A DNA stretch of 49,213 bases from Leisingera sp. ANG59 (GCF_013317235.1 NZ_WLCM01000002.1:98085-147297), one strand, 5' to 3'. Positions 16,625 to 27,522 are shown, counted from the first letter of the stretch. The notes: a model not told the origin generated them from the letters alone. Made by a program: numbers and translations.

Positions 16625-17173
16625 ATAGCCCGCAGACCTCATAACGCGCCGCCGCAACGCGACACCGGCCCGCGCGTCAACGAAAAAATCCGTGCCTCCG
16701 AAATCCGCCTGATCGGCGCCGATGGCGAAAACGTCGGGGTTGTTCACCCGGCCAAAGCCATGGACATGGCGGCAGAGGCCGGACTTGATCTGGTTGAAAT
16801 CTCGCCCAACGCCAACCCGCCCGTGTGCAAGATCATGGACTTTGGCAAGTTCAAGTACGAACAGCAGAAGCGCGAGAGCGAAGCCCGCAAGAAGCAGAAG
16901 ATCATCGAGGTCAAAGAGGTCAAGTTCCGCCCCAACACGGACACCCATGATTACGATGTGAAGATGCGCAATGTCGTCAAGTTCCTGGAGCACGGCGACA
17001 AGGTGAAGGTCACCCTGCGTTTCCGCGGCCGCGAAATGGCGCACCAGAACCTGGGCCGCGAGCTGCTGGAGCGGGTTGCCGAGGACGTCAAGGAAATCGG
17101 CAAGGTCGAGAACATGCCGAAGATGGAAGGCCGCCAGATGATCATGATGATCGGGCCGCTGGCCAAGAAATAA
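16625..17173 (+). CDS. infC: Translation initiation factor IF-3, non-AUG (AUA) start
   Basis: IF-3 binds the 30S subunit and enforces start-codon selection. 182 residues from the proposed start: N-terminal domain from [20 protein letters not shown], linker [16 protein letters not shown]-terminal domain to [11 protein letters not shown]. No ATG, GTG or TTG is in frame before residue 46, yet the upstream frame encodes the conserved IF-3 N-terminus. The codon before ALA-ARG-ARG is ATA at 16625, preceded by AGAAGGA eight bases away; an ATC at 16616 is less well placed. IF-3 genes often use AUU-type starts for autoregulation. A start at the later ATG (16760) would delete the N-terminal domain. Confidence 0.92.
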   Translation: MARRPHNAPPQRDTGPRVNEKIRASEIRLIGADGENVGVVHPAKAMDMAAEAGLDLVEISPNANPPVCKIMDFGKFKYEQQKRESEARKKQKIIEVKEVKFRPNTDTHDYDVKMRNVVKFLEHGDKVKVTLRFRGREMAHQNLGRELLERVAEDVKEIGKVENMPKMEGRQMIMMIGPLAKK

Positions 17174-17200
17174 GCCGCGCACCGCTGATGCCGGACACCG

Positions 17201-17233
17201 CCCCGCAGGCCGCCGCCTGCGGGGTTTTCTTTT
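17201..17233 (+). terminator. Rho-independent terminator after infC
   Basis: CCCCGCAGG-CCGCCG-CCTGCGGGG followed by TTTTCTTTT: a 9-bp stem with a classical T-tract. Confidence 0.9.
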
Positions 17234-17240
17234 GCTTCAG

Positions 17241-17256
17241 TTAGCGCTGCCTTAAC
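17241..17256 (+). promoter_or_regulatory. CtrA-like box upstream of the mini chemoreceptor gene
   Basis: TTAG-N7-TTAAC matches the alphaproteobacterial CtrA consensus TTAA-N7-TTAAC with one mismatch. It lies 43 bp upstream of the start codon, in a position to overlap the promoter. CtrA controls motility and chemotaxis genes in many Rhodobacterales, which fits the product. Confidence 0.55.
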
Positions 17257-17299
17257 GCCTGCCCGCTATACCGGTGCCATCCTTACTGAAAGCAGACGC

Positions 17300-17938
17300 A
17301 TGACCAGCTTGACCGACGTTCAGAACACCGCTTTCCTGGCCATCGGCCCCAGCCGCATCGCCGCCCTGTCGCTGCTGGCGCTGGCGCAGGTGCCGGAAGG
17401 GGCGGACGGTGCCAGCGCGGAGGAGGTTCTGGCGCTGTCGGTGCAGCGTCTCACTTCCGCGCATGACATGCTCGGCAGCAGGCTGGATGCTATGCTGGCG
17501 GAGTGCAGCTATGCCCTGCCTGCCGAACTGGAGGCCAAGCGCCAGTCCTGTCTGGAGTTGCTGTCGCCGCTGCATCACGCGGTGACAGCCGCAGATGGCG
17601 CGGTGCTGGCGCATGCGCGCGCGGTGCCGGATCTGGCCGCCCTCTGCCTGTACCGGCTGGAACCGGCAGTATCGGAGTTTCTCGAGGACATGGTGGAAAC
17701 CTTGCGCGAGGCGCAGCAGCAGCGCGAAGAAGAGCGCGACGCGCAGATGCGGGCCACCATCGCCACCGCCGAAGGCGTCGGCAAGAATATCAAGTTCATT
17801 TCCTTCAACGCCTCGATCGAGGCGGCGCGGATCGGCGAGATGGGCAAGGGATTTGCCGTCATTGCCACCGAGATCCGCGAATTGTCCGGCAGGACCCAGA
17901 ACCTGCTGGAGGAAATGTCCGGCTACCTGAAACACTGA
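17300..17938 (+). CDS. Small soluble methyl-accepting-chemotaxis-like signalling protein
   Basis: 212 residues with no membrane segment. The C-terminal part (about 150-210) reads ATAEGVGKNIKFISFNASIEAARIGEMGKGFAVIATEIRELSG. This corresponds to the highly conserved hairpin tip of chemoreceptors (LNAAIEAARAGE-GRGFAVVA-EVR-LA), the part that contacts CheA/CheW. The N-terminal 140 residues are helical and not recognised. No HAMP or ligand-binding domain is present, and the returning helix after the tip is only about 20 residues long, much shorter than in true receptors. It may tune chemoreceptor arrays or another kinase. A CtrA-like box precedes it. Confidence 0.8.
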   Translation: MTSLTDVQNTAFLAIGPSRIAALSLLALAQVPEGADGASAEEVLALSVQRLTSAHDMLGSRLDAMLAECSYALPAELEAKRQSCLELLSPLHHAVTAADGAVLAHARAVPDLAALCLYRLEPAVSEFLEDMVETLREAQQQREEERDAQMRATIATAEGVGKNIKFISFNASIEAARIGEMGKGFAVIATEIRELSGRTQNLLEEMSGYLKH

Positions 17939-17944
17939 CAGAAA

Positions 17945-17967
17945 CAGGCGCCGGAGACCGGCGCCTG
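17945..17967. terminator. Hairpin between convergent genes
   Basis: CAGGCGCCGG-AGA-CCGGCGCCTG is a perfect 10-bp stem between the mini chemoreceptor gene and the end of the CODH operon. The T-run is weak on both sides; it is probably a bidirectional terminator. Confidence 0.7.
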
Positions 17968-17990
17968 CATCGTTGCCTCGCCGCTGCGGG

Positions 17991-18779
17991 CTACCTCGCC
18001 GCGGCCACCGCCCGTTTCGCCATCACACCGGCCAGATGGGCGCGGTATTCCTTGGTGCCGTGCAGATCGCCGATCATGCCGGCAGCATCGACGCTGAGGC
18101 CGTCCAGCGCACCGGGGGCGAAATCGGCATCCAGCGCCGCCTCAGCCTCTGCCCAGCGGAACACGCCCTCCTCCGACGCGCCGGTCACGGCCACCCGCAC
18201 CCCGGCGGCGTATTTGGCCACGAAGACGCCGACCAGCGCGAAACGGGACGCAGGCTGCAGGAACTTCTGATAGCTGGCCTTCTCCGGCACCGGGAAACGC
18301 ACCGCGGTGATGATTTCGCCCTCCTCCAGCGCCGTCTCGAACAGGCCCTGGAAGTACTCATCGGCGGTGATCTCGCGCCTGTTGGTGACGATGGTTGCGC
18401 CGCTGCCCAGCGCCGCCGCCGGATAACAGGCCGCCGGGTCATTGTTGGCCAGCGAGCCGCCGATGGTGCCGCGGTTGCGGACCGCCGGGTCGCCGATGTG
18501 GCCGGCCAGATCCGCCAGCGCCGGATAGCTGCCCGCTGCGGCCTCTGCCACCGCGGCATGGGTGACGGCACCACCGATGGTCAATACGCCGTCATTGTCG
18601 CTTATCTCCTTCAGCTGCGGGATGCCGGTGAGGGAGACCAGTTTCGACGGCATCGCCAGCCGCTGCTTCAGCGTCGGGATCAGCGTTTGCCCGCCGCCCA
18701 GCGCCTGCGCGTCCTCATCCGCCAGCGCGGCCACGGCCTCGGCGACGGTTGAGGGCTTCTCGAACTCGAATTCATACAT
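17991..18779 (-). CDS. coxM: CODH-like medium subunit, FAD-binding (CoxM)
   Basis: FAD-binding subunit of a xanthine-oxidase-family molybdenum hydroxylase, 262 residues. The FAD-contact motifs are LGGGQTLIPTLKQRL and RNRGTIGGSLANNDPAACYP. The start MYEFEFEKPSTVAEAV was chosen from homology and the ribosome site AAGGAAAAG. Last gene of the S-L-M order, separated from coxL by a family A repeat. It passes electrons from the [2Fe-2S] subunit to a quinone or other acceptor. Confidence 0.92.
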   Translation of the reverse strand: MYEFEFEKPSTVAEAVAALADEDAQALGGGQTLIPTLKQRLAMPSKLVSLTGIPQLKEISDNDGVLTIGGAVTHAAVAEAAAGSYPALADLAGHIGDPAVRNRGTIGGSLANNDPAACYPAAALGSGATIVTNRREITADEYFQGLFETALEEGEIITAVRFPVPEKASYQKFLQPASRFALVGVFVAKYAAGVRVAVTGASEEGVFRWAEAEAALDADFAPGALDGLSVDAAGMIGDLHGTKEYRAHLAGVMAKRAVAAAR

Positions 18780-18810
18780 CTTCTTTTCCTTTCCAAAGAG
18801 CACTCAGGCT

Positions 18811-18858
18811 CTTCTTCTGGCTGGAAATATCCCGGGGGTGCGGGGCAGCGCCCCCGCG
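18811..18858. repeat. Dispersed intergenic repeat, family A copy 2
   Basis: CTTCTTCTGGCTGGAAATATCCCGGGGG followed by the GGGGCAGCGCCCCC hairpin, between coxL and coxM. The closest relative is the inverted copy at 25291-25336. Confidence 0.7.
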
Positions 18859-18864
18859 AACACC

Positions 18865-21228
<2,364 letters not shown>

Positions 21229-21325
21229 GTCTGGTCTTCCTCCCTGGAGGGTGCCGCCGTGGCGCACCTCTTGGTCACGTTCTCCTTGTTCAGTTCAGGC
21301 CGTGCCCGGCCTGGGCCGTCGCAAA

Positions 21326-21811
<486 letters not shown>

Positions 21812-21934
21812 AGTACCCTCCCTTTAGCTTGTTTTTGTCTGGCTGAGGGGAGTTAAGCACGGGTGCCCCCGTTCCGCGAAGTGTTTTCCGGCGGGAACAC
21901 TGCGCAAATTCGCGTCAGCAGGGCTTACCCATGG

Positions 21935-21953
21935 TTGTGACCTTGCGTCACAA
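21935..21953 (-). promoter_or_regulatory. Perfect palindrome upstream of coxS
   Basis: TTGTGAC-CTTGC-GTCACAA has perfect 7-bp arms, 124 bp upstream of coxS, in the only sizeable gap of the operon before the structural genes. It resembles CRP/FNR-class half-sites (TGTGA/TCACA), but with a 7-base instead of a 6-base spacer. Likely a control site for coxSLM. Confidence 0.5.
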
Positions 21954-21975
21954 ATCCCGCGCCGCAGCGCCGCAT

Positions 21976-22977
21976 TCAGCCTTCTGCGTCGCGGCGCGGC
22001 ATCGGGCGGGTGGGAATCTCCTTCAGCAGCCCGCCGACGCCCATGGCGGCGATATCGGCGGAACTCACAGGCAATCCGCAGATCACCCGCTCCAGCACCC
22101 AGTCGGCGCCATTGAGGGCCGGAGAGCGGGCGCAACCCGGCAGGCCGATCACCGGTTTGTCTTGGAAAGTGCCCAGGAACAGCAGGTTGCCGGGGTCGAC
22201 CGGCATGCCGAAGCGGGTCACGGTGCCGCCTGCATTGCGCAAAGCCTGCGGTGCCACGTCGTGCGGGTCGGAGGTGGCCGAGCCGGTCAGCACCAGCACC
22301 AGCTGTCCCGGTGCGGCGGTGATGGCCTCGGCCAGCGCGTCCTCGCGGTGCGGCACCACCACGCGCTGCGACAGGCTGATGCCCATCCGGTGCAGCCGCC
22401 CCGCCATCGCGGCGCGGCCCTTGTCCGGCGGGGTCTCCGCGCTCACCCGGGTTTCGATCAGCGTGGCGGAGGACAGCACCGGCGGCAGCATCCGGATCGC
22501 ATCCCCGGCGCCCGCGCTGGCACGGCGGACGGCATCGGCAGGCACGCCATAGGAGATGATCTTGATCGTCGCCAGCATGCCGTCCGCATCGGCGCGGTGG
22601 TAATCCGGCACGGTGGCGACGGTGATCATCGGGTCCACCGCGTTGACCGCCTCCAGCTTGTCCCGGTCCAGCCGCACCAGCCCGGCGCCTGTGGCATAGA
22701 GGTTCACCCGGCCGGTCCCTGCCCCCGAGATGCGGATGCCCTGTGCGGACGGGTCCGGCACCAGCGCATGCGCCAGCGCTTCGGCGGCGGCGTCCTCATG
22801 CATGTCGGCGGGGTCGAGCCGGGCAACGGTCAGGGTTTCATGGCCAGCGGCGGAGAGGTCTGCGAGGTCCTCAGCGGTCAGCTCCGTGCCCTTGGCCACC
22901 TTGCGGCTGGCGCCCTGCAGGGAATGCGCGAGGATGGCGCCCTCGGTGTCGTTCAGGGGAACCGGGCCGAACCTCAT
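21976..22977 (-). CDS. Molybdopterin-binding (MoCF-type) protein of the CODH cluster
   Basis: 333 residues. The C-terminal half has the molybdopterin-binding MoaB/MoeA-like fold: LVLVLTGSATSDPHDVAPQALRNAGGTVTRFGMPVDPGNLL and PVIGLPGCARSPALNGADW. Relatives in molybdenum-hydroxylase operons are often fused to a MobA-type nucleotidyltransferase, which is absent here. It probably handles the cofactor for the CoxL active site. Overlaps the preceding xdhC-like gene by 4 bases. Confidence 0.85.
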   Translation of the reverse strand: MRFGPVPLNDTEGAILAHSLQGASRKVAKGTELTAEDLADLSAAGHETLTVARLDPADMHEDAAAEALAHALVPDPSAQGIRISGAGTGRVNLYATGAGLVRLDRDKLEAVNAVDPMITVATVPDYHRADADGMLATIKIISYGVPADAVRRASAGAGDAIRMLPPVLSSATLIETRVSAETPPDKGRAAMAGRLHRMGISLSQRVVVPHREDALAEAITAAPGQLVLVLTGSATSDPHDVAPQALRNAGGTVTRFGMPVDPGNLLFLGTFQDKPVIGLPGCARSPALNGADWVLERVICGLPVSSADIAAMGVGGLLKEIPTRPMPRRDAEG

Positions 22978-23954
22978 GGCTGTTTGCCGCGCAGGACGGC
23001 GGTCATCTCAGACAGAATCGAGACGGCGATTTCCGCCGGGCTGGCGGCGCCGATGTCCAGGCCGATGGGGCCGTGGATGCGGGCAATCTGGTCTTCGGTG
23101 AACCCGGCCTCCTGCATCCGGGCGACGCGGGCGGCGTGGGTTTTCTTGCTGCCCAGCGCGCCGATGTAGAACACATCCGCCGCCAGCGCGGCCTGCAGCG
23201 CCGGATCGTCCAGTTTCGGGTCATGGGTCAGCAGCACCAGCGCGGTGCGGGTGTCGAGGCCGAGCTTTTCGACGGCTTCGTCCGGCCAGTCGTCCATCAG
23301 GGTTTCGCCGGGGAAACGCTCAGCAGAGGCGAAGGCCGTGCGCGGGTCGATGATCACCGGGTCATAGCCGGCAATCCGCGCCATCGGCACCAGCGCCTGG
23401 GCGATGTGGACCGCACCGACGCAAACCAGCCGCAGGGGCGGGTTATGGACGGCGACAAATGTCTCGCCGTCCTCCTCCAATCCGGAGCGGTCCATGCGCA
23501 TGCGGTCCGGATAGCCAGAGCGGGTGAGCCGCCGGGAGCCGGTGGCGAGATTCACTTCATAGGCCGCGGGGGTACGGCTGGTGCGGGCCGCCACCAGCTC
23601 TTCCAGCAGTTCCGCAGGCAGCGCGGAACCGACTGGCTCCACCAGCACCTTGATGGTGCCGCCGCAGGCCAGGCCAACGGCAAAGGCGTCCTCGTCGCTG
23701 ACGCCGAACTCCAGCAGCCGGTGCTTGCCGTCCTGCAGCGCCTCCAGCGCCTCGGCCACCACCGCGCCCTCGACGCAGCCGCCGGAGACCGAGCCCTCGA
23801 TCCTGCCGTCCCCGGAAACCACCAGCTGCGAACCGGTGCGGCGCGGGGCGGAGCCCCAGGTCTGCACCACGGTCGCGAGTGCCGCGCCGGTGCCCGCCTT
23901 GTGCCAGTCCAGCGCGGTTTCCGGGGCGTGCTCAAAAGGGGTCATGGTCTGCAT
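22974..23954 (-). CDS. XdhC/CoxI-family molybdenum-cofactor maturation protein
   Basis: 326 residues. The N-terminal XdhC domain (ATVVQTWGSAPRRTGSQLVV and GSVSGGCVEGAVV) and the C-terminal Rossmann-type domain (LVCVGAVHIAQALVPMARIAGYDPVIIDPRTAF and YIGALGSKKTHAAR) are both present. The family binds molybdenum cofactor and delivers its sulfurated form to xanthine-oxidase-type enzymes. An alternative start lies three codons later (MTPFEHAPE). Coupled to the next gene by a 4-base overlap. Confidence 0.9.
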   Translation of the reverse strand: MQTMTPFEHAPETALDWHKAGTGAALATVVQTWGSAPRRTGSQLVVSGDGRIEGSVSGGCVEGAVVAEALEALQDGKHRLLEFGVSDEDAFAVGLACGGTIKVLVEPVGSALPAELLEELVAARTSRTPAAYEVNLATGSRRLTRSGYPDRMRMDRSGLEEDGETFVAVHNPPLRLVCVGAVHIAQALVPMARIAGYDPVIIDPRTAFASAERFPGETLMDDWPDEAVEKLGLDTRTALVLLTHDPKLDDPALQAALAADVFYIGALGSKKTHAARVARMQEAGFTEDQIARIHGPIGLDIGAASPAEIAVSILSEMTAVLRGKQP

Positions 23955-24029
23955 CGGCGGGCTTTCCGGATTCCGGTGAGAGTTGTTCTCAAAATCGGCA
24001 CTTGGGCGGCGGATTGCAAGCGGCGGCGC

Positions 24030-25280
24030 TCAGAGCAGTGTCATCAGCCGCGCCTTTTCACCTGCGTCGGAGGGGCTGGAGATCACCAGCGCCAGATCCT
24101 GCAGAGAGGCGATGGAGTGGCCGGCGCGGAAGCTGTCTGTATGAGGCAGCATGGCGCGGATTCCTTTCGCCTTGGGGGCGAAGCCGTCCCAGCGCAGCAG
24201 CGGGTTCAGCCAGATCAGGCGGCGCGAGGACAGCTGCAGGCGCTGCATTTCACGCGCCAGCCCTTCCGGATCGCCGCGGTCCAGCCCGTCGGTGATCAAG
24301 AGCACCACCGCGCCCTGCCCCATCACCCGGCGCGACCAGTCGCGGTTGAAGGCATGCAGGCAGTCGCCGATTCGGGTGCCGCCCTCCCAGTCCTGCGCCT
24401 CTGCCCCCGCTGCGGCCAGCGCCGCGTCCACATCGCGCTGCGCCAGATGGCGGGTGATGTTGGTCAGGCGGGTGCCGAAGGTGAAGCCATGCACCCTGGC
24501 CCAGCCCTGCCCCTTGGCGTTGGCGGCGGCATGCAGGAAATGCAGGATGATGCGGCTGTACTGGCTCATCGAGCCGGAGATGTCGCAGAGCACCACCAGG
24601 TTGGGCCAGCGGATGCGGCGCTTGGCGCGGGCGATGGTTTGCAGGTCGCCGCCCTGGCGGGCGGCCTTGCGCAGGGTGCGGCGCCAGTCGGCCCGCTGCC
24701 CGCGTTTTGCGGCCATCAGGCGGCGGGACTGGATCGGCGTCACCGGCAGTTTCAGCTGTGCCAGGATGCGCTTGGCCTCGGCGGCCTCAGCGCTGCTCAT
24801 CTGCTCGAAGTCGAGCGTTCTCAGCCGCTCCTCTGCCGACATGGTGCGGGAGGCGTCGACCTCAATTTCCGTTCCCTGGACCTCCTCCTCCGGGGTGTCC
24901 GGCTGGTCCAGCATACCGTCCAGCAGCGCCTCGGCGGCGCGTTTCTCAGCGGGTTTGGCGGGGCGGTCCTCCTGCACGCCGCGGATCGCGGGCAGCATGG
25001 CGGCCATCATCTGCTCCAGATACCGCGGATCCCGCCAGAACAGGCGGAAGACCTGGGCGAACACGGTGCGCTGCTCGGGCTTGGTGACGAAACAGGCGTG
25101 CAAGGCCCAATAGAAGTCCTGACGGCTGGTGAAGCCTGCGGCAGCCACCGCGCGCACCGCATCCAGCACCCGGCCCGGGCCGACGGGCAGCCCGGCCTTG
25201 CGCAGGGCGCGGGCGAAGTGGGTGATGTTGCGGAGCAGCTTGGGATTGTCCGGCAGGGTGAGCGGCGGGTAGTCAGGCAT
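24030..25280 (-). CDS. coxE: VWA-domain protein CoxE
   Basis: 416 residues. A von Willebrand A domain in the C-terminal half has the metal-ion site motif DISGSMS, a conserved Thr in GGTRIGD and Asp in LITDGLDRGD. The N-terminal half is helical and charged. CoxE works with the AAA+ ATPase CoxD in maturation of the Mo-Cu/Mo active site of CO dehydrogenase; here it sits directly after the MoxR gene, as usual. The function in a form II system is inferred. Confidence 0.9.
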   Translation of the reverse strand: MPDYPPLTLPDNPKLLRNITHFARALRKAGLPVGPGRVLDAVRAVAAAGFTSRQDFYWALHACFVTKPEQRTVFAQVFRLFWRDPRYLEQMMAAMLPAIRGVQEDRPAKPAEKRAAEALLDGMLDQPDTPEEEVQGTEIEVDASRTMSAEERLRTLDFEQMSSAEAAEAKRILAQLKLPVTPIQSRRLMAAKRGQRADWRRTLRKAARQGGDLQTIARAKRRIRWPNLVVLCDISGSMSQYSRIILHFLHAAANAKGQGWARVHGFTFGTRLTNITRHLAQRDVDAALAAAGAEAQDWEGGTRIGDCLHAFNRDWSRRVMGQGAVVLLITDGLDRGDPEGLAREMQRLQLSSRRLIWLNPLLRWDGFAPKAKGIRAMLPHTDSFRAGHSIASLQDLALVISSPSDAGEKARLMTLL

Positions 25281-25290
25281 TACCGCTCAT

Positions 25291-25336
25291 GGGGGCGCTG
25301 CCCCAAACCCCCGGGATATTTCCGGCCAGAAGAAGC
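25291..25336. repeat. Dispersed intergenic repeat, family A copy 3 (inverted)
   Basis: GGGGGCGCTGCCCC followed by CCCCCGGGATATTTCCGGCCAGAAGAAG is the reverse complement of the copy at 18811-18858 with few differences. It lies between coxD and coxE. Confidence 0.7.
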
Positions 25337-25337
25337 A

Positions 25338-26243
25338 TCAGGCGGCGTCCAGACTTGCACGGGCCTCATCGAGGATGCGCTTGGCCTCGGAGCCGTGCAG
25401 CCGGGCGATGTCATCCTGGTATTTGAGGATGGCGCCCAGGGTGTCGGCGATCACCTCGGGGCTGAGCGTGATGACGTCGAGCGCCAGCAGGCAGTTGGCC
25501 CAGTCGATGGTTTCGGCAACACCGGGTTTCTTGAACAGATCCTCGGTGCGCAGGGCCTGCACGAAGGCGACGATCTCGCGGCTGAGCTGCTGGCTGGCCT
25601 CGGGCGCACGGGCGTTGAGAATGTCCACCTCGCGGGCGAAGTCCGGGTAGTCCACCCAGTGGTAGAGGCAGCGGCGCTTCAGCGCGTCGTGCACCTCCCG
25701 CGTGCGGTTGGAGGTGAGGATGACGACCGGCGGCTCCGGCGCGTGGATGGTGCCGAGTTCGGGGATCGTCACCTGGAAGTCGCTGAGCGCCTCCAGCAGG
25801 AAGGCCTCGAAGGGTTCGTCGGTGCGGTCCAGCTCGTCGATCAGCAGCACAGGGGCGCCGTGCTCGTCAGGGCGCATCGCCTGCAGCAGCGGGCGCTCGA
25901 TCAGGTAGTCCTGCGAGAAAAGCTCCGATTGCAGAGCAGCGCGGTCAGCGCTGCCGGCGGCCTCGGCGGTGCGGATCGCCACCATCTGGGCCGCGAAGTT
26001 CCATTCATAGACGGCGCTGGCGGCATCCAGGCCCTCGTAGCATTGCAGCCGGATCAGGCGGCGCCCCAGCCCTGCGGCCAGCGCCTTGGCGATCTCGGTC
26101 TTGCCGGTGCCGGCCTCGCCTTCCAGGAACAGCGGGCGGCCCAGTTTCAGCGACAGGAACACCACCGTGGCCAGCGCCCGCCCGCAGACGTAGCCCTGCT
26201 GCGATAGCAGCGCCTGCACCTGTTCAATGGATTGTGCCTGCAT
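25338..26243 (-). CDS. coxD: MoxR-type AAA+ ATPase CoxD
   Basis: 301 residues. Walker A GEAGTGKTE, Walker B VLLIDELDR, sensor 1 TSNRTREV and arginine-finger region KRRCLYHW are clear and match MoxR ATPases. The start MQAQSIEQVQALL follows GGGGAGG; the open frame upstream is not homologous. It probably acts with CoxE on the large subunit. First gene of the minus-strand CODH operon, with a divergent gene 217 bp away. Confidence 0.92.
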   Translation of the reverse strand: MQAQSIEQVQALLSQQGYVCGRALATVVFLSLKLGRPLFLEGEAGTGKTEIAKALAAGLGRRLIRLQCYEGLDAASAVYEWNFAAQMVAIRTAEAAGSADRAALQSELFSQDYLIERPLLQAMRPDEHGAPVLLIDELDRTDEPFEAFLLEALSDFQVTIPELGTIHAPEPPVVILTSNRTREVHDALKRRCLYHWVDYPDFAREVDILNARAPEASQQLSREIVAFVQALRTEDLFKKPGVAETIDWANCLLALDVITLSPEVIADTLGAILKYQDDIARLHGSEAKRILDEARASLDAA

Positions 26244-26398
26244 CGCGCGACCTCCCCTTGCCCCGCCCAACAGGCCATGGGCTGGCGCATCGGTCAAGCG
26301 CGGGCGTCCGCGACGCTGCGGCCCGGCGGCGGCACCGGAGGGTTTGTATCGCCGCCGCCTTCGGGTAAGACTGGCTGAAAAGCACAGAAGGCCGAGGC

Positions 26399-26458
26399 AT
26401 GAGCGAGACACCCCAGATGCGGTTTCAACCGGCAGACCGGCGCTGCGGGGGCGTGTGA
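26399..26458 (+). CDS. Possible 19-residue leader peptide
   Basis: A short frame encodes MSETPQMRFQPADRRCGGV with GAAGGCCGAGGC upstream. Its stop is two bases before the ATG of the glycosyltransferase-like gene. The spacing suggests coupling, but the frame is short and could be chance. Confidence 0.3.
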   Translation: MSETPQMRFQPADRRCGGV

Positions 26459-26460
26459 CG

Positions 26461-27522
26461 ATGCGGGTACTGGCCATCCTCTGCGTGCGCAACGAGGGCG
26501 CGTTCCTGCTGGAATGGCTGGCCCATTACCGGGCCGCCGGATTCACCGATTTCCTGGCGTTTTCCAACGATTGCCAGGACGGCACCGATGCGATGCTGGA
26601 CCGTCTGGAAGCGATGGGGCAGCTGGCGCATGTGCGCAACGGCGGGCCGTATGGCGGTGAGGGCATTCAATTCACCGCGCTGAAGATGGCGGACAAGCAT
26701 CCGCTGATGAAGGCTGCGCACTGGGTGCTGGTGGCGGATGCCGACGAGTTTCCCTGCATCAAGACCGGCGATGGCACCGTGGCGGCCCTGCTGGCGGCGC
26801 TGCCGCAGGCGGATGCCGTCACCCTGACCTGGCGGCTGTTCGGCAATGGCGGCGTGGTGGCCTATGAGGACCGCCCGGTGACGGAGCAATTCACCCGCTG
26901 CGCGCCGGAAGTGATCCACTGGCCCTGGCGGGCGGTGATGTTCAAGACGCTCTACCGCAACGACGGCACCTATGGGAAATGCGGCGTGCACCGGCCCCGC
27001 AGCATCCGCGACAAGGCGCGGCTGGAGGCGTTCCGCTGGTTCGATTGCGAAGGGCGCGAGCTGGGCGCGGACTTCAAGACCAAGCGGCTGTTCTCCGACT
27101 ACGGCCAGCCAAACACGCGGCTGGCGCAGCTGAACCATTACCCCCTGGGCGCGATGGAAAGTTATGTGGTCAAGGCCGACCGCGGCCGGGTCAACCGGCA
27201 GGCCGGGCTGGGCATGGATTACTGGGTGGAGCGCAACTATGCCGCCTGCGAGGACCGCGCGATTGACCGCTATGCCGCGCCGCGCAGCGCGCTGCAGGCA
27301 GAGCTTCTGGCGGATGCGGAACTGGCCCGGCTGCACGGGGCTGCGGTGGCCTGGCGCAAGGCACGGTTCATGGAGCTGATGCTGGCGGAGGAGAACCGGG
27401 CGCTGTTCACCCGGCTGAGGATGACGCCGCCCGCACGGGCGCTGACGGCGGCGGAAGGCGCGGAAATGCGGCGCTTTGCGATGTTGGGGCTGGCGGCAGA
27501 AGGCGGCAAGCGGCCGGGCTGA
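26461..27522 (+). CDS. Glycosyltransferase family 2-like protein
   Basis: 353 residues. The beginning MRVLAILCVRNEGAFLLEWLAHYRAAGFTDFLAFSNDCQDGT matches the nucleotide-sugar binding start of the Glyco_tranf_2_4 group, and VADADEFPC carries the DxD-type metal site. Other conserved-looking segments are MFKTLYRN, CGVHRPR and LNHYPLGAMESYVVKADRGR. No membrane segment. It probably acts on surface polysaccharide or a protein glycan. A GTG two codons upstream is an alternative start. Confidence 0.85.
   Translation: MRVLAILCVRNEGAFLLEWLAHYRAAGFTDFLAFSNDCQDGTDAMLDRLEAMGQLAHVRNGGPYGGEGIQFTALKMADKHPLMKAAHWVLVADADEFPCIKTGDGTVAALLAALPQADAVTLTWRLFGNGGVVAYEDRPVTEQFTRCAPEVIHWPWRAVMFKTLYRNDGTYGKCGVHRPRSIRDKARLEAFRWFDCEGRELGADFKTKRLFSDYGQPNTRLAQLNHYPLGAMESYVVKADRGRVNRQAGLGMDYWVERNYAACEDRAIDRYAAPRSALQAELLADAELARLHGAAVAWRKARFMELMLAEENRALFTRLRMTPPARALTAAEGAEMRRFAMLGLAAEGGKRPG

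Noticed and set aside
22743-26207. Very long open frame on the plus strand opposite the cox accessory genes
   Set aside because: The translation is rich in Arg, Gly, His and Gln with no domain, typical of antisense frames in GC-rich DNA; the minus strand encodes four recognised proteins.
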